DNA of 64,000 bases from an uncultured Clostridia bacterium (GTDB lineage: Bacteria; Bacillota; Clostridia; Christensenellales; Aristaeellaceae): contig CAKUKM010000012.1 of NCBI GenBank assembly GCA_934663595.1, positions 3,084-67,083 on the forward strand. Direction: 5' to 3'. Both the position numbers and the translations under genes were made by a program. The notes beneath the pieces are model-generated. The model worked only from the letters and a program-made list of their open reading frames with translations. It had not been told where the DNA came from and ran no database searches. Positions 44,030-51,616 of this stretch are shown piece after piece (position 1 is the first letter of the stretch; each line of letters begins with the position of its first letter).

Positions 44030-46294
44030 ATGAAGAGATGGATTTCACTGATCCTGCTGGTCGCCCTGCTTGCCGGCATGATCTCCGGCGGTGCTGCGGC
44101 GGAAGTCGTCTATCCGTCCATCACCGTTACCTTCACAGCGAACGAGCTGCTTCAGGATGCGGATTATCGCGCCTGGGCGGGGAGCGTGATTGAACAGTAT
44201 TATCGGGATTATTGCAGCCACGGCAAGGCACAGGCGGATGTATATTCCGGCTATTGGCCGTTTAAGAGGACGATACAGGCGGGTAACAATCAGTTCGACG
44301 GCCTTTATCGCGGCTATTATTTCGCCTCCATTGCGGAAAGGGAATATGGCTTCGATGGAGAAAAAGCTTCGTTCAGCGTAATCATGTACGACAGCGAGGA
44401 CAAGGAAGCGTTCGATGCGAAGAAGAAGCAGTATTACATGCTGCTTCTGGCCGAGACCATGGAAGAAAAGGTCGCTATCAAGGGGCAGTTGAACGATAAT
44501 ATTGATGTATCCAAGCTGGGATGCTACGTCATCGACAGCAAGAGCGGCGAACTTGTATGGGATCCCAACGGAATCATGGGCAATCTGGAGGAGATTGCCA
44601 ACGAGGAATGCAAACAGGCGCTGATGGGTTTGCTCAGCGAAGTGGGGCAGACGCTGGTGGACTATTATATGGAGGCGAACTTCACTGTCACGGGAAAAGA
44701 CGAAGAGTTTTTTGATAAGCTGATGAAGGAAATCACAAAGCAGGCGATTTCCGGAATTACGACTGCGGCCGAGGAAGTTTGCAAAAACAACATGAATGTG
44801 TATCTCGGCCTGATACAGGATGCGCAGGATCAGTTCCTGGCGAACTCATTCCTGAGAGCGCGCGAGGATGTTATTGAATATCTGCGCAAGATCTACAACG
44901 GGAACGAGCGTACATTTGCCATGCTGCATTCCGATCCGGTTTTTCTCGAAGCTGTAAAGGAATATCTTGCGCTCTACGAGAAGGCGGGCAACGAAGACAT
45001 CATGGCCGCTGTAAAACAGTGGGACGAGGACAATCAGATTCAGAGTCCGTATGTGATGACCAAGGACGAACTGATAACTGTTTGCATCGTTGTTTTTCTG
45101 AGGGAAATCGTTGAAGGCGTGTTTGACGCGATTATCGAAAGTCTGGAAGATGAATTCGAAAAGACTGTTCCTACGCAATACATTCCCCCGAAAGAACTGA
45201 TTTCCGAAGGTGCACCTGAGAGAAAAGAGGATATTAGTGAGGTCATAAACTCCGCGCTCAAATCGATCGGACTCACTATACTTGGAGCACTTAAGGGAGG
45301 CGCAAAAGGGTGCGCTGATCAGGTGATTGAAAACCTGAAGGAAGATGGCTTCAGTAATCTCGCCCTGTCTAAGAATGATATAGGAGAGATCTTTTCGGAA
45401 GCCGCCGGTGAGGCGCTTAAGGAATCGCTTAAAACGCTCCAGATATCCGGAAGCGATATTCTTAAACAGGAGATTGAAGCGGCGAATGAATCTGGAAGTC
45501 CGATTTTTGTATCTGGAGATAAAGTCGGTGACGACATTATACTGAGATTGGCGATTCTGTTTTTTTCCGAGTTCTACGATGTATCGTCAGGAAAATGGAA
45601 AGAGGATTTCGACGGAGAGCTCATGACCTTTATTGCTGAGTGCCTTGATCAAATTGCCGAGAGCATTACTGACGCGGGAGTTGACGGCTTGAAGAGCTTT
45701 GTGACGGACGTTATTCAGAAGAAGACAGAGAACCTGGTGGGAGATGCGCTGGAAAAGAAGGTGAACGAGGCGGTTGGCGAAATAGAGGCGGCCGGAGAGT
45801 TGATAAAAGACGCTGCAGAGATTACTAATGCGCTGGTAGATGTGAAGCGCGCCGTTATCAACGATGCGAGCGATGAAAAGCAGGTCAGCTATCGCGCGGT
45901 CAACATGTACTACGCTTACATGGCGAGCAAGCCCGTTGAGGCGGATCTTGAGCACACGATTCGAATGCTCATGGTCGATAATCCCGGGAAAGAGATTCCG
46001 GAAATCGTTGCCGACGCCAATCTCGTCAGCGACGATGAGCTGGAACGAATTCTCAGCTCCATTTTCCTGCAGATGGAATACGATCTGGTCGGCATGCAGT
46101 ATCTGTATGAAATATTGTTGATTGGCGAAAGCGACAAGCCGTGGTACAAGGCCGATCCTCATTTCTACAAGTATCTGCTGGAGAAAGCAAAAGACAGCAG
46201 CAACTGGCAGGGAGAACTGACCATAGAGACGGCGCGTACTGTGCAAAATCGCGCAGCAGCGATGAACAGCGCGTGGAAAATCCTGAAACCTTGA
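44030..46294 (+). CDS. Exported helical protein of unknown function
   Basis: Encodes 754 residues. A signal peptide (MKRWISLILLVALLAGMISGGAAA) precedes a largely helical acidic protein with no domain I recognise. The start at 44030 is 7 nt after CGGAGGA; ATGs at 44024 and further upstream are too close to it or lack a site. It lies 62 bp after the giant protein gene and 16 bp before the next exported protein, in one operon. Confidence 0.8.
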   Translation: MKRWISLILLVALLAGMISGGAAAEVVYPSITVTFTANELLQDADYRAWAGSVIEQYYRDYCSHGKAQADVYSGYWPFKRTIQAGNNQFDGLYRGYYFASIAEREYGFDGEKASFSVIMYDSEDKEAFDAKKKQYYMLLLAETMEEKVAIKGQLNDNIDVSKLGCYVIDSKSGELVWDPNGIMGNLEEIANEECKQALMGLLSEVGQTLVDYYMEANFTVTGKDEEFFDKLMKEITKQAISGITTAAEEVCKNNMNVYLGLIQDAQDQFLANSFLRAREDVIEYLRKIYNGNERTFAMLHSDPVFLEAVKEYLALYEKAGNEDIMAAVKQWDEDNQIQSPYVMTKDELITVCIVVFLREIVEGVFDAIIESLEDEFEKTVPTQYIPPKELISEGAPERKEDISEVINSALKSIGLTILGALKGGAKGCADQVIENLKEDGFSNLALSKNDIGEIFSEAAGEALKESLKTLQISGSDILKQEIEAANESGSPIFVSGDKVGDDIILRLAILFFSEFYDVSSGKWKEDFDGELMTFIAECLDQIAESITDAGVDGLKSFVTDVIQKKTENLVGDALEKKVNEAVGEIEAAGELIKDAAEITNALVDVKRAVINDASDEKQVSYRAVNMYYAYMASKPVEADLEHTIRMLMVDNPGKEIPEIVADANLVSDDELERILSSIFLQMEYDLVGMQYLYEILLIGESDKPWYKADPHFYKYLLEKAKDSSNWQGELTIETARTVQNRAAAMNSAWKILKP

Positions 46295-46310
46295 AACGGA
46301 GGAGTGCAGC

Positions 46311-46988
46311 ATGAAGAGAATTGCGATATGCCTGATGGCGCTGTGTCTGATGCTGGCGGCGACGGCGGGGATTGCCCAGGAAGCGACGGATCGTAGTCTG
46401 GAGGCCGTGCAGACTGCAAACCATATCGCCGCGGAGAGAGCGCTTCTGCAGAATCTGGATGCGCAGGACGATGAGACGAAGTTTATTGTTTCGGCAGCCG
46501 TGGAACGCATGTATCTGTACGAGATGGCATTTATTCAGGAGTCGTCCGGAGCTGAAAGCGAAGCGCCTGCGCTGAAGGAACCCATAGTGCTTCCGGAACC
46601 GAAGACAGAGGAACTGACGCGCTTTCAGACCGAATGGCAGTTCATTGCGGCATTGGACGCGTGGCTGCGCTGCGATGCCTATGTCGCGGAGAACTACACC
46701 CGTCTTTTTGCGGAATGTATGGACGATAACGGCGACCTGATCGGCGTCCAGCGTCTGGATATTGCCCGGCGAGAGGATGCGATGCTGCTTCTTTTCCTTG
46801 ACTACAATGCGGAATACTATGCGACCAATCGCTATGCGGTCTGTTCAGACAGCGAAGGGCTCGAAGGGCTTTCGACGGCTACATTCGGCGTTACCATGAA
46901 TGTGGCGCTGGATCCGGAAGCCTGGATGCAGGGAAACGATTGGCAGGAATGGGATAAGAGTCTCCTGTATGCCAGCGAAGTACAGTGA
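46311..46988 (+). CDS. Exported protein of unknown function
   Basis: Encodes 225 residues. A signal peptide (MKRIAICLMALCLMLAATAGIAQ) precedes a helical mature part. GGAGGAGTGCAGC precedes the ATG. It is the last gene of the cassette. Its last about 52 codons are overlapped on the other strand by the read-through C-terminus of the serine recombinase, which I take to be an integration artefact. Confidence 0.8.
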   Translation: MKRIAICLMALCLMLAATAGIAQEATDRSLEAVQTANHIAAERALLQNLDAQDDETKFIVSAAVERMYLYEMAFIQESSGAESEAPALKEPIVLPEPKTEELTRFQTEWQFIAALDAWLRCDAYVAENYTRLFAECMDDNGDLIGVQRLDIARREDAMLLLFLDYNAEYYATNRYAVCSDSEGLEGLSTATFGVTMNVALDPEAWMQGNDWQEWDKSLLYASEVQ

Positions 46989-48667
46989 GTCTCCGGACAG
47001 ACTGAGGGTTCGATTATATTATGGGGTGCGCCCGGCTGCATAACTGCACCGGGCGTCTTACATATGTGCGAAGTTACGCTCCTTTGTGCGATAAGGCAAT
47101 AAAGAAGCCCGGAGCGATTGCTCCGGGCTTTTTGGTACACCCCGAGGGAATCTATAAGAACACTGGTATCCTCGTTGTTTTCGGCGCTGTCGGCATCAGT
47201 TTCAATCGGAATTTCAACGCCCGTGTCGCTGTCGTCGTAATCAAACGTGATCTTGATGTGATCGTCGTAGAGATACACGGCGCGGAGGAAGTGCTTAATC
47301 AGAGTCTTTTGGTATTTCATGCTGCTTACATCGCCATTTCGGAAGCTCTCGAAGAAGAACTGCACATGATCGCGTGTAACATCCGGAATATTCCGTTTTT
47401 CTGCCAGCAGACTGGACAGTATGTCCTTTTGCTCCGCCTCAAGCTCTTGCAGGCGGGCTTTTGTCGTTTCGGTAACAACACCCATCTCGATAGCTTTCAT
47501 CACATTTCTAATGGCTGTCTTGTTTTCCTTCAGTTTGTCTTCGAGATAACCAATGTCCGACTCAGCGATGATTTTGTCACGATACTTCATGACGAGGTCA
47601 GTCATCCATTCGACGTTTTCAGGCTTCGTGATGCAGGCCTTCAGAGCGGACACAACAAGCTGCTCAACAGCTTCCTTGCGCACCGGTTTTTTCGCGCAGG
47701 TGTGCTTCTCAGCGTTGTTCTTGCAGCGGTAGTAGTAATACATCTTCCCCATCTTGCCCGTGCCGGAGGAACCAACCATCGGTTCCAGACAGTAGCCGCA
47801 AAACAATTTTCCAGTCAGTAGATACTCCATATCATCGCGCCTCCTTCTGGATTTGATAGTCGTTTTCATGGTTTCTTCTCTTTCCCGTGCAGCTTCAAAC
47901 AGATCCTTATCAACGATTACTGGAATCCCGCCAGGAACTCTCACGTCTCGATAGATATATATTCCGGTATACCGCTCATTGGCGAGCAGTGAGTGAAATG
48001 ACCCCTTATTCCAAGCGCCGCCCGTACCCGTTCGAATCTGACGCTTATTCAGATCGTCGGCAATGCTGGCTTTCAATTCGCCATTGGCAATACGTCGGAA
48101 AACCTCCTGGACGATCGGAGCGGTCTGTTCGTCGATTTCGTAGCGGCCATCAGCGCCACGCTTATATCCCAGAGGCAATGCGCCGTTCACCTTGCACTGG
48201 CTGGCGTTGTCTATCAGGCCGCGCATGATGTCTTCGGCCATGTTCTCCGAGTAGAACTGGTTGACGTTCATCATCGTGCGCAGAGCGAAACGGCCGGCTG
48301 CATTGTTCCCGAATTCTTCCTTGCAATAGACCACGTTCACGCCGTGCTGGGCCAGCTTATCTTCGTAGGACAGCGCATGGAGCATGTTTCGCGCTATGCG
48401 GTTTGACTTGTACGCCAGCACGATCTGAAATTCGCGCTTTTCCGCCGCACGCATCATCTTCTGGAACTCCGGTCGCCGATCAGACCGACCGGACATGGCA
48501 CGATCCGCGTAGACGCCGGCAATCTTATAACCGTTCTGCCGCGCATACTCCCGGCATTCGTCTATCTGCTGCTCGATGCTGGCGTCATTCTGCGCATGGC
48601 TGGAATAACGGGCATAAATGACGGCATAGATGAATGCGTCGGCATTCGTTTTCTTGTCAGCTACGAT
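46832..48667 (-). CDS. Large serine recombinase (integrase), no canonical start codon
   Basis: Encodes about 611 residues. The resolvase domain includes VIYARYSSHAQNDASIEQQ with the catalytic Ser (codon 48604-48602), followed by ADRAMSGRSDRRPEF. The recombinase domain (PLGYKRGADGRYEIDEQTA) and a zinc ribbon (FCGYCLEPM, CKNNAEKHTC) follow, then a coiled coil. No ATG, GTG or TTG lies upstream of the catalytic Ser. GGAGGG (48679-48674) is followed 6 nt later by ATC at 48667-48665, in the frame and position of a start. The first ATG, at 48496, would delete the active site. Downstream, the frame passes the repeat at 47077-47131 and ends inside the neighbour's antisense, as expected for an integrase gene fused to host DNA at the attachment site. 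Confidence 0.82.
   Translation of the reverse strand: MVADKKTNADAFIYAVIYARYSSHAQNDASIEQQIDECREYARQNGYKIAGVYADRAMSGRSDRRPEFQKMMRAAEKREFQIVLAYKSNRIARNMLHALSYEDKLAQHGVNVVYCKEEFGNNAAGRFALRTMMNVNQFYSENMAEDIMRGLIDNASQCKVNGALPLGYKRGADGRYEIDEQTAPIVQEVFRRIANGELKASIADDLNKRQIRTGTGGAWNKGSFHSLLANERYTGIYIYRDVRVPGGIPVIVDKDLFEAAREREETMKTTIKSRRRRDDMEYLLTGKLFCGYCLEPMVGSSGTGKMGKMYYYYRCKNNAEKHTCAKKPVRKEAVEQLVVSALKACITKPENVEWMTDLVMKYRDKIIAESDIGYLEDKLKENKTAIRNVMKAIEMGVVTETTKARLQELEAEQKDILSSLLAEKRNIPDVTRDHVQFFFESFRNGDVSSMKYQKTLIKHFLRAVYLYDDHIKITFDYDDSDTGVEIPIETDADSAENNEDTSVLIDSLGVYQKARSNRSGLLYCLIAQRSVTSHICKTPGAVMQPGAPHNIIEPSVCPETHCTSLAYRRLLSHSCQSFPCIQASGSSATFMVTPNVAVESPSSPSLSEQTA
47029..47056 (+). terminator. Terminator of the exported-protein operon
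   Basis: CGCCCGG (47029-47035) and CCGGGCG (47049-47055) with inner TGCA/TGCA pairing, then TCTTA. Confidence 0.65.
47077..47131 (+). repeat. Right copy of the direct repeat; presumed prophage attachment junction
   Basis: Repeats 36952-37004 with one substitution and a 2-bp insertion. The stem AAGCCCGGAGC-GATT-GCTCCGGGCTT (47105-47130) followed by TTT is a terminator. To its right the recombinase reading frame is family-like; to its left the same frame runs antisense into a neighbouring gene. The integration junction therefore most likely lies in or next to this copy. Confidence 0.7.
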
Positions 48668-48763
48668 AATTCTCCCTCCGTTTCTTCAATTCTGGCGAAA
48701 GACGGTCATTTTTAGCATGCCCACTCTGAGAAGAATGCCAGTTGCAACTCTTTTCGAATTAAC

Positions 48764-48792
48764 TTGACATCAGCCGCATTATGTGCTAGAAT
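48764..48792 (+). promoter_or_regulatory. Strong promoter of a small RNA
   Basis: TTGACA (48764-48769), 17 bp, TAGAAT (48787-48792). No coding frame follows; the transcript would begin near 48799 and reach a terminator by about 48866. Confidence 0.8.
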
Positions 48793-48798
48793 CAAATC

Positions 48799-48866
48799 AA
48801 TCCAAGGAAACTTGGAGGTGGAGTGTTTACACTCGGAGCGGCTCGCTTTGCGAGTCGTTTTCTTTT
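48799..48866 (+). ncRNA. Structured small RNA facing a DUF3800 gene
   Basis: About 65 nt with three consecutive hairpins: CCAAG-GAAA-CTTGG (48802-48815), GAGTG-TTTA-CACTC (48821-48834) and the terminator stem CGGCTCGC-TTT-GCGAGTCG (48839-48857) running into TTTTCTTTT. The middle parts hold G-rich GGAGGTGGAG and no start codon. It is convergent with, and immediately 3' of, the DUF3800 gene. A set of DUF3800-associated RNA motifs was described by comparative genomics (DUF3800-I and further); I infer membership by context, not by alignment. Confidence 0.65.
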
Positions 48867-49674
48867 ATCTGGGATAGAGAACGGTTCCGTATCCTTCAAT
48901 CTGCTTTGCCTGGTTCTTTCTGAATTTCTTCGCAACTAGTATCTTGACGATTTCTGCTTCGAAAGAACTGGTCATCAAATTATCAGCCAGCCCATGTTCC
49001 GACAGAATATACCTACGCGCCGGATGAGAAATTAAATCGGAAAATTGTAGCCCGGCAATATTGCTTTTCTTTGGTTTTAATTTGATCTGCGAGCTGGAAA
49101 AGTACTTTTCCGCATCTCTAAGTTTGTTATACCCCAAACCCCTAAAAATACAATTATATGCTTCTTTTGTGATGCGATCTTCTCCACCCCCGCGAGCTTC
49201 AGCCATAATATCCCCAAAGGACAATCCAAATTTGGAACTGTATTCCTGCATCCAATATTGATATCTCTGCATCAAGTACTCTAAAGCAAGTGCATATGGA
49301 TCCTGAGCATATACGATTCCATATTTTCCAACCAGCTTCAGTTTATCGATGACAACAGAGATTACCCTGTATTTGACTTGCTCAATTATATCTAGAAATT
49401 CTAAATTAAATTCTTTTCTGACCTTTGCATCGACAAGCGGTGCAAATGCACCTTTTGCAGCTATGATTTCTCTGCGGTGAAGAATTACCTCATCGCTTGT
49501 AAAATACTTTGCTTTCAATGCGTTGAGTCGAGGAGTAAGAACGCTATCATGCTCTTTAATCGGCATAATAATACCAGTTATACAAAGAAACCGCTTATTG
49601 GGATTGGTCAGATCGCCCTTGAGGGATTGATGTCCGTTTTCGTCTACATACATACGGATAATCGGATTATTCAT
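48865..49674 (-). CDS. DUF3800 protein
   Basis: Encodes 269 residues. The N-terminal MYVDENGHQ and central KLKLVGKYG..ALEYLMQRYQYW, MAEARGGGEDRITKEAY and C-terminal LQFSDLISHPARRYI fit DUF3800, a family predicted to have an RNase H-like fold with acidic active-site residues. The ATG at 49674 has AAGGTGAG 7 nt upstream; a GTG at 49686 is inside that site. The gene has clearly more A+T than its neighbours, as is common for phage cargo. Its role is unknown; the facing small RNA suggests an RNA-linked function. Confidence 0.87.
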   Translation of the reverse strand: MNNPIIRMYVDENGHQSLKGDLTNPNKRFLCITGIIMPIKEHDSVLTPRLNALKAKYFTSDEVILHRREIIAAKGAFAPLVDAKVRKEFNLEFLDIIEQVKYRVISVVIDKLKLVGKYGIVYAQDPYALALEYLMQRYQYWMQEYSSKFGLSFGDIMAEARGGGEDRITKEAYNCIFRGLGYNKLRDAEKYFSSSQIKLKPKKSNIAGLQFSDLISHPARRYILSEHGLADNLMTSSFEAEIVKILVAKKFRKNQAKQIEGYGTVLYPR

Positions 49675-49786
49675 CTTTGATCTCACCTTTCAGTAACGTA
49701 TTTCGTTATTCTTTAACAAAGTCATTTTTGTATCACAGTGTTTTGTTATGCTTGGTAAACGAATTAAATCTTTAGGAGGGATACTT

Positions 49787-49951
49787 GTGAAAGAAAACAA
49801 CGCCCAGTTCGATCTCCGGTTTCTGCTCGCTGCATTTCGCAACCTCACTCCCGAGAATCAGAAGTTTTTGCTTGAGTATCTAAAAGCTCTTGAATCATCT
49901 TCAACGCAAAAACTTGATTCTGGTGGCTTAAGGACGAAAATGCGCTTATAA
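49787..49951 (+). CDS. Small protein convergent with the CI-like repressor gene
   Basis: Encodes 54 residues from GTG 49787, with AGGAGGG 6 nt upstream, which is why I keep it. The sequence FRNLTPENQKFLLEYLKALE resembles the C-terminal helix of phage repressors, including the repressor encoded on the other strand, whose 3' end it overlaps by 107 bp. It may be a repressor remnant or a small regulator. Confidence 0.45.
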   Translation: MKENNAQFDLRFLLAAFRNLTPENQKFLLEYLKALESSSTQKLDSGGLRTKMRL

Positions 49952-50216
49952 AATCTGATTCGAGCGGCTTGATATTCTTATCAGGCTGCTCATCATCATT
50001 TGATCCATCACGGTTGTCAGCCCAGCCTATCAACCAACTTGCGCTTACATCGAGAGCGTTTGCGATCAATTGCAATTTATCCAAAGGAATTGATCGTAAA
50101 CCGTTGGCGTAATTATTCACAGAGGATTTGGTGATACCTGTCATGTCGGAAAGCTTGCGGCACGAGATATGCTTTTCACGCATAAGACTTGCCAATCTCT
50201 CAGAAACGCTGCTCAT
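49845..50216 (-). CDS. CI-like XRE-family repressor
   Basis: Encodes 123 residues. Helix-turn-helix at about residues 5-60 (RLASLMREKHISCRKLSDMT, then GITKSSVNNYANGLRSIP) and a short helical tail. The ATG at 50216 has GGAGG 8 nt upstream; earlier in-frame Met codons lack a site. It is divergent from the Cro-like gene, with paired promoters and shared TGTCCA operators between them, the layout of a lysogeny switch. Confidence 0.9.
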   Translation of the reverse strand: MSSVSERLASLMREKHISCRKLSDMTGITKSSVNNYANGLRSIPLDKLQLIANALDVSASWLIGWADNRDGSNDDEQPDKNIKPLESDFISAFSSLSHQNQVFALKMIQELLDTQAKTSDSRE

Positions 50217-50247
50217 TTTAAAATCCTCCAAATTCATAGTTTCCTCT

Positions 50248-50276
50248 ATTATATTCCATCTGTCCACAATTTTCAA
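50248..50276 (-). promoter_or_regulatory. Leftward repressor promoter
   Basis: On the minus strand, TTGAAA (50276-50271), 17 bp, TATAAT (50253-50248). The spacer contains the half-operator TGTCCAC (50261-50267), so the repressor can control its own synthesis. Confidence 0.85.
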
Positions 50277-50302
50277 CCGTTTTGAGAAAAAAATTTCCAT
50301 TT

Positions 50303-50370
50303 TGTCCAAAAAAGTGGTTGACAAGCGAGTGGAGTGGTGGTAATATATAAAATGTCCACGATGATGGACG
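50303..50370 (+). promoter_or_regulatory. Rightward early promoter with operators
   Basis: TTGACA (50318-50323), 17 bp, TAATAT (50341-50346). Operator TGTCCA-AAAAAG-TGGTTG (50303-50320) overlaps the -35 box, and TGTCCA-CGATGA-TGGACG (50353-50370) lies at the start point. Binding of the repressor would shut the lytic genes. Confidence 0.85.
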
Positions 50371-50396
50371 CTTCAAGCAAGAAAGGAGGGAATCAA

Positions 50397-50600
50397 ATGC
50401 GTGCGAACCTGCTGCGTAGCGAGATCGTCGCAAACAATATGACCGTAACTTCGTTGGCGGAATCTGTGGATATGAAGCCGAAAACTATGTATAACAAGAT
50501 GAACGGCACTTCCCAGTTCACCGTAGACGAAGTTATCAAGATTTGCGAAGTACTCAAAATTACGGACGCAGCAAAAAAATGCCTTATTTTTTTATCCTAA
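50397..50600 (+). CDS. Cro-like XRE-family regulator
   Basis: Encodes 67 residues, one helix-turn-helix (MTVTSLAESVDMKPKTMYNKM). AAGGAGGG precedes the ATG at 50397; upstream in-frame Met codons have no ribosome site. It is the first gene right of the early promoter, the position of Cro. Confidence 0.85.
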   Translation: MRANLLRSEIVANNMTVTSLAESVDMKPKTMYNKMNGTSQFTVDEVIKICEVLKITDAAKKCLIFLS

Positions 50601-50601
50601 G

Positions 50602-50619
50602 TGTCCACGTATTTGGACA
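50602..50619 (+). promoter_or_regulatory. Perfect operator palindrome downstream of the Cro-like gene
   Basis: TGTCCA-CGTATT-TGGACA, the most perfect of four sites with the same half-site and 6-bp gap. It stands just before the gene at 50640. A repressor bound here could block read-through or a local promoter. Confidence 0.7.
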
Positions 50620-50639
50620 TTTGACACAAGGAGGTTTCC

Positions 50640-50885
50640 ATGGCGAAAGAACTTATGACCGACGCGGAGGTCGAGATTGAGATCGAAAGACTCAAGGAGA
50701 GCGACGCCGTGAAGCTGGCGCAGAAGGAACGACAGTATTTGTATCGCCGCCGTCAGTACATGTACACCCTGCGCTGGTATGAGAAGCGCGGCAAGGAGTT
50801 GATGGCAGTAGGCGTTACCGAGAAGGATTTCGCAGATTCAGTGGACGCCGGCGAAGGAGGTGAACACGATGTCGGCAGCTGTTGA
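50640..50885 (+). CDS. Hypothetical phage protein
   Basis: Encodes 81 residues, mostly a charged helix (AEVEIEIERLKESDAVKLAQ) with many Tyr and Arg. AAGGAGG precedes the ATG. Overlaps the next gene by 17 bp. Function unknown. Confidence 0.65.
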   Translation: MAKELMTDAEVEIEIERLKESDAVKLAQKERQYLYRRRQYMYTLRWYEKRGKELMAVGVTEKDFADSVDAGEGGEHDVGSC

Positions 50886-51105
50886 CCGGAAGAACTACCC
50901 GACGCTGAATCCTGACCGTATGCCTGAGTGTATGCAGTATGAGACTGCCAAGGCCACGTTTAAGGCAGTACGCCAGTATTTCGATCAGCCGGGTGTGCAG
51001 GAACGCTTCGAGGAATGGCAGGCAAAACAGGAGCGCAGGAAGGTTGAAAACCCAGAGGGTTTTCAAGCCGCCAAAGGCGACTGCCCGATCAGTCCAACAG
51101 ATTGA
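50869..51105 (+). CDS. Hypothetical phage protein
   Basis: Encodes 78 residues (starts MSAAVDRKNYPTLNPDRMPE). AAGGAGGTG sits 7 nt before the ATG at 50869, which decides this start over an upstream codon. Charged, no domain recognised. Confidence 0.65.
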   Translation: MSAAVDRKNYPTLNPDRMPECMQYETAKATFKAVRQYFDQPGVQERFEEWQAKQERRKVENPEGFQAAKGDCPISPTD

Positions 51106-51136
51106 TAGACGGCGCCTTGGCGCAGAAAGGAGAGCA

Positions 51137-51616
51137 ATGAAAAGTACAAAAACGGAGGCTGTACCACGCCAACAGTCACAGCCTCCAAACGACGGTGCAT
51201 GTACGAAAAGCACCAAATCTATTGTAGCCGGTATTCCCGCCGATGTCAAGGCAATTCGTGAGCTTCGAACAAAACGAAGCATTCCGGTCGCAGACATTGT
51301 CGAGGTGGTTGCCGCAGGTTACCCGAAGTTCGATCGCTATCTGCTCAGCAAGGTTGAGCACGGCGACGAATACGGCATCCGGCTGCGCGACGATGCAATG
51401 GCGACACTCATGACGAAGTTCGCACCAGAGCAACGGAAACGCCGTTCCCGCGACAGGCACAACAAGGCCAAGAGAATACAAGCCAGACTATCGGACGATG
51501 TTTACAGCCGGTTGCAACGAACGGTAGCCGCCAACAACATCACCATCCAATCCCTGCTTGAACAGTTGATCCTGAATTACATCATTGAACATTCGAAAGG
51601 AGATTCCCATGATTAG
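51137..51616 (+). CDS. Phage protein with C-terminal ribbon-helix-helix-like region
   Basis: Encodes 159 residues. The C-terminal 45 residues (KRIQARLSDDVYSRLQRTVA, then NNITIQSLLEQLILNYI) look like an RHH/Arc-type DNA-binding fold, and the N-terminus is basic and disordered. GAAAGGAGAG precedes the ATG at 51137. The stop is TAG and overlaps the ATPase start. Probably a phage DNA-binding regulator. Confidence 0.65.
   Translation: MKSTKTEAVPRQQSQPPNDGACTKSTKSIVAGIPADVKAIRELRTKRSIPVADIVEVVAAGYPKFDRYLLSKVEHGDEYGIRLRDDAMATLMTKFAPEQRKRRSRDRHNKAKRIQARLSDDVYSRLQRTVAANNITIQSLLEQLILNYIIEHSKGDSHD

Noticed and set aside
46832..48496. Recombinase starting at the first ATG (48496)
   Set aside because: This would remove the catalytic Ser region, which is plainly encoded upstream in the same frame behind GGAGGG.
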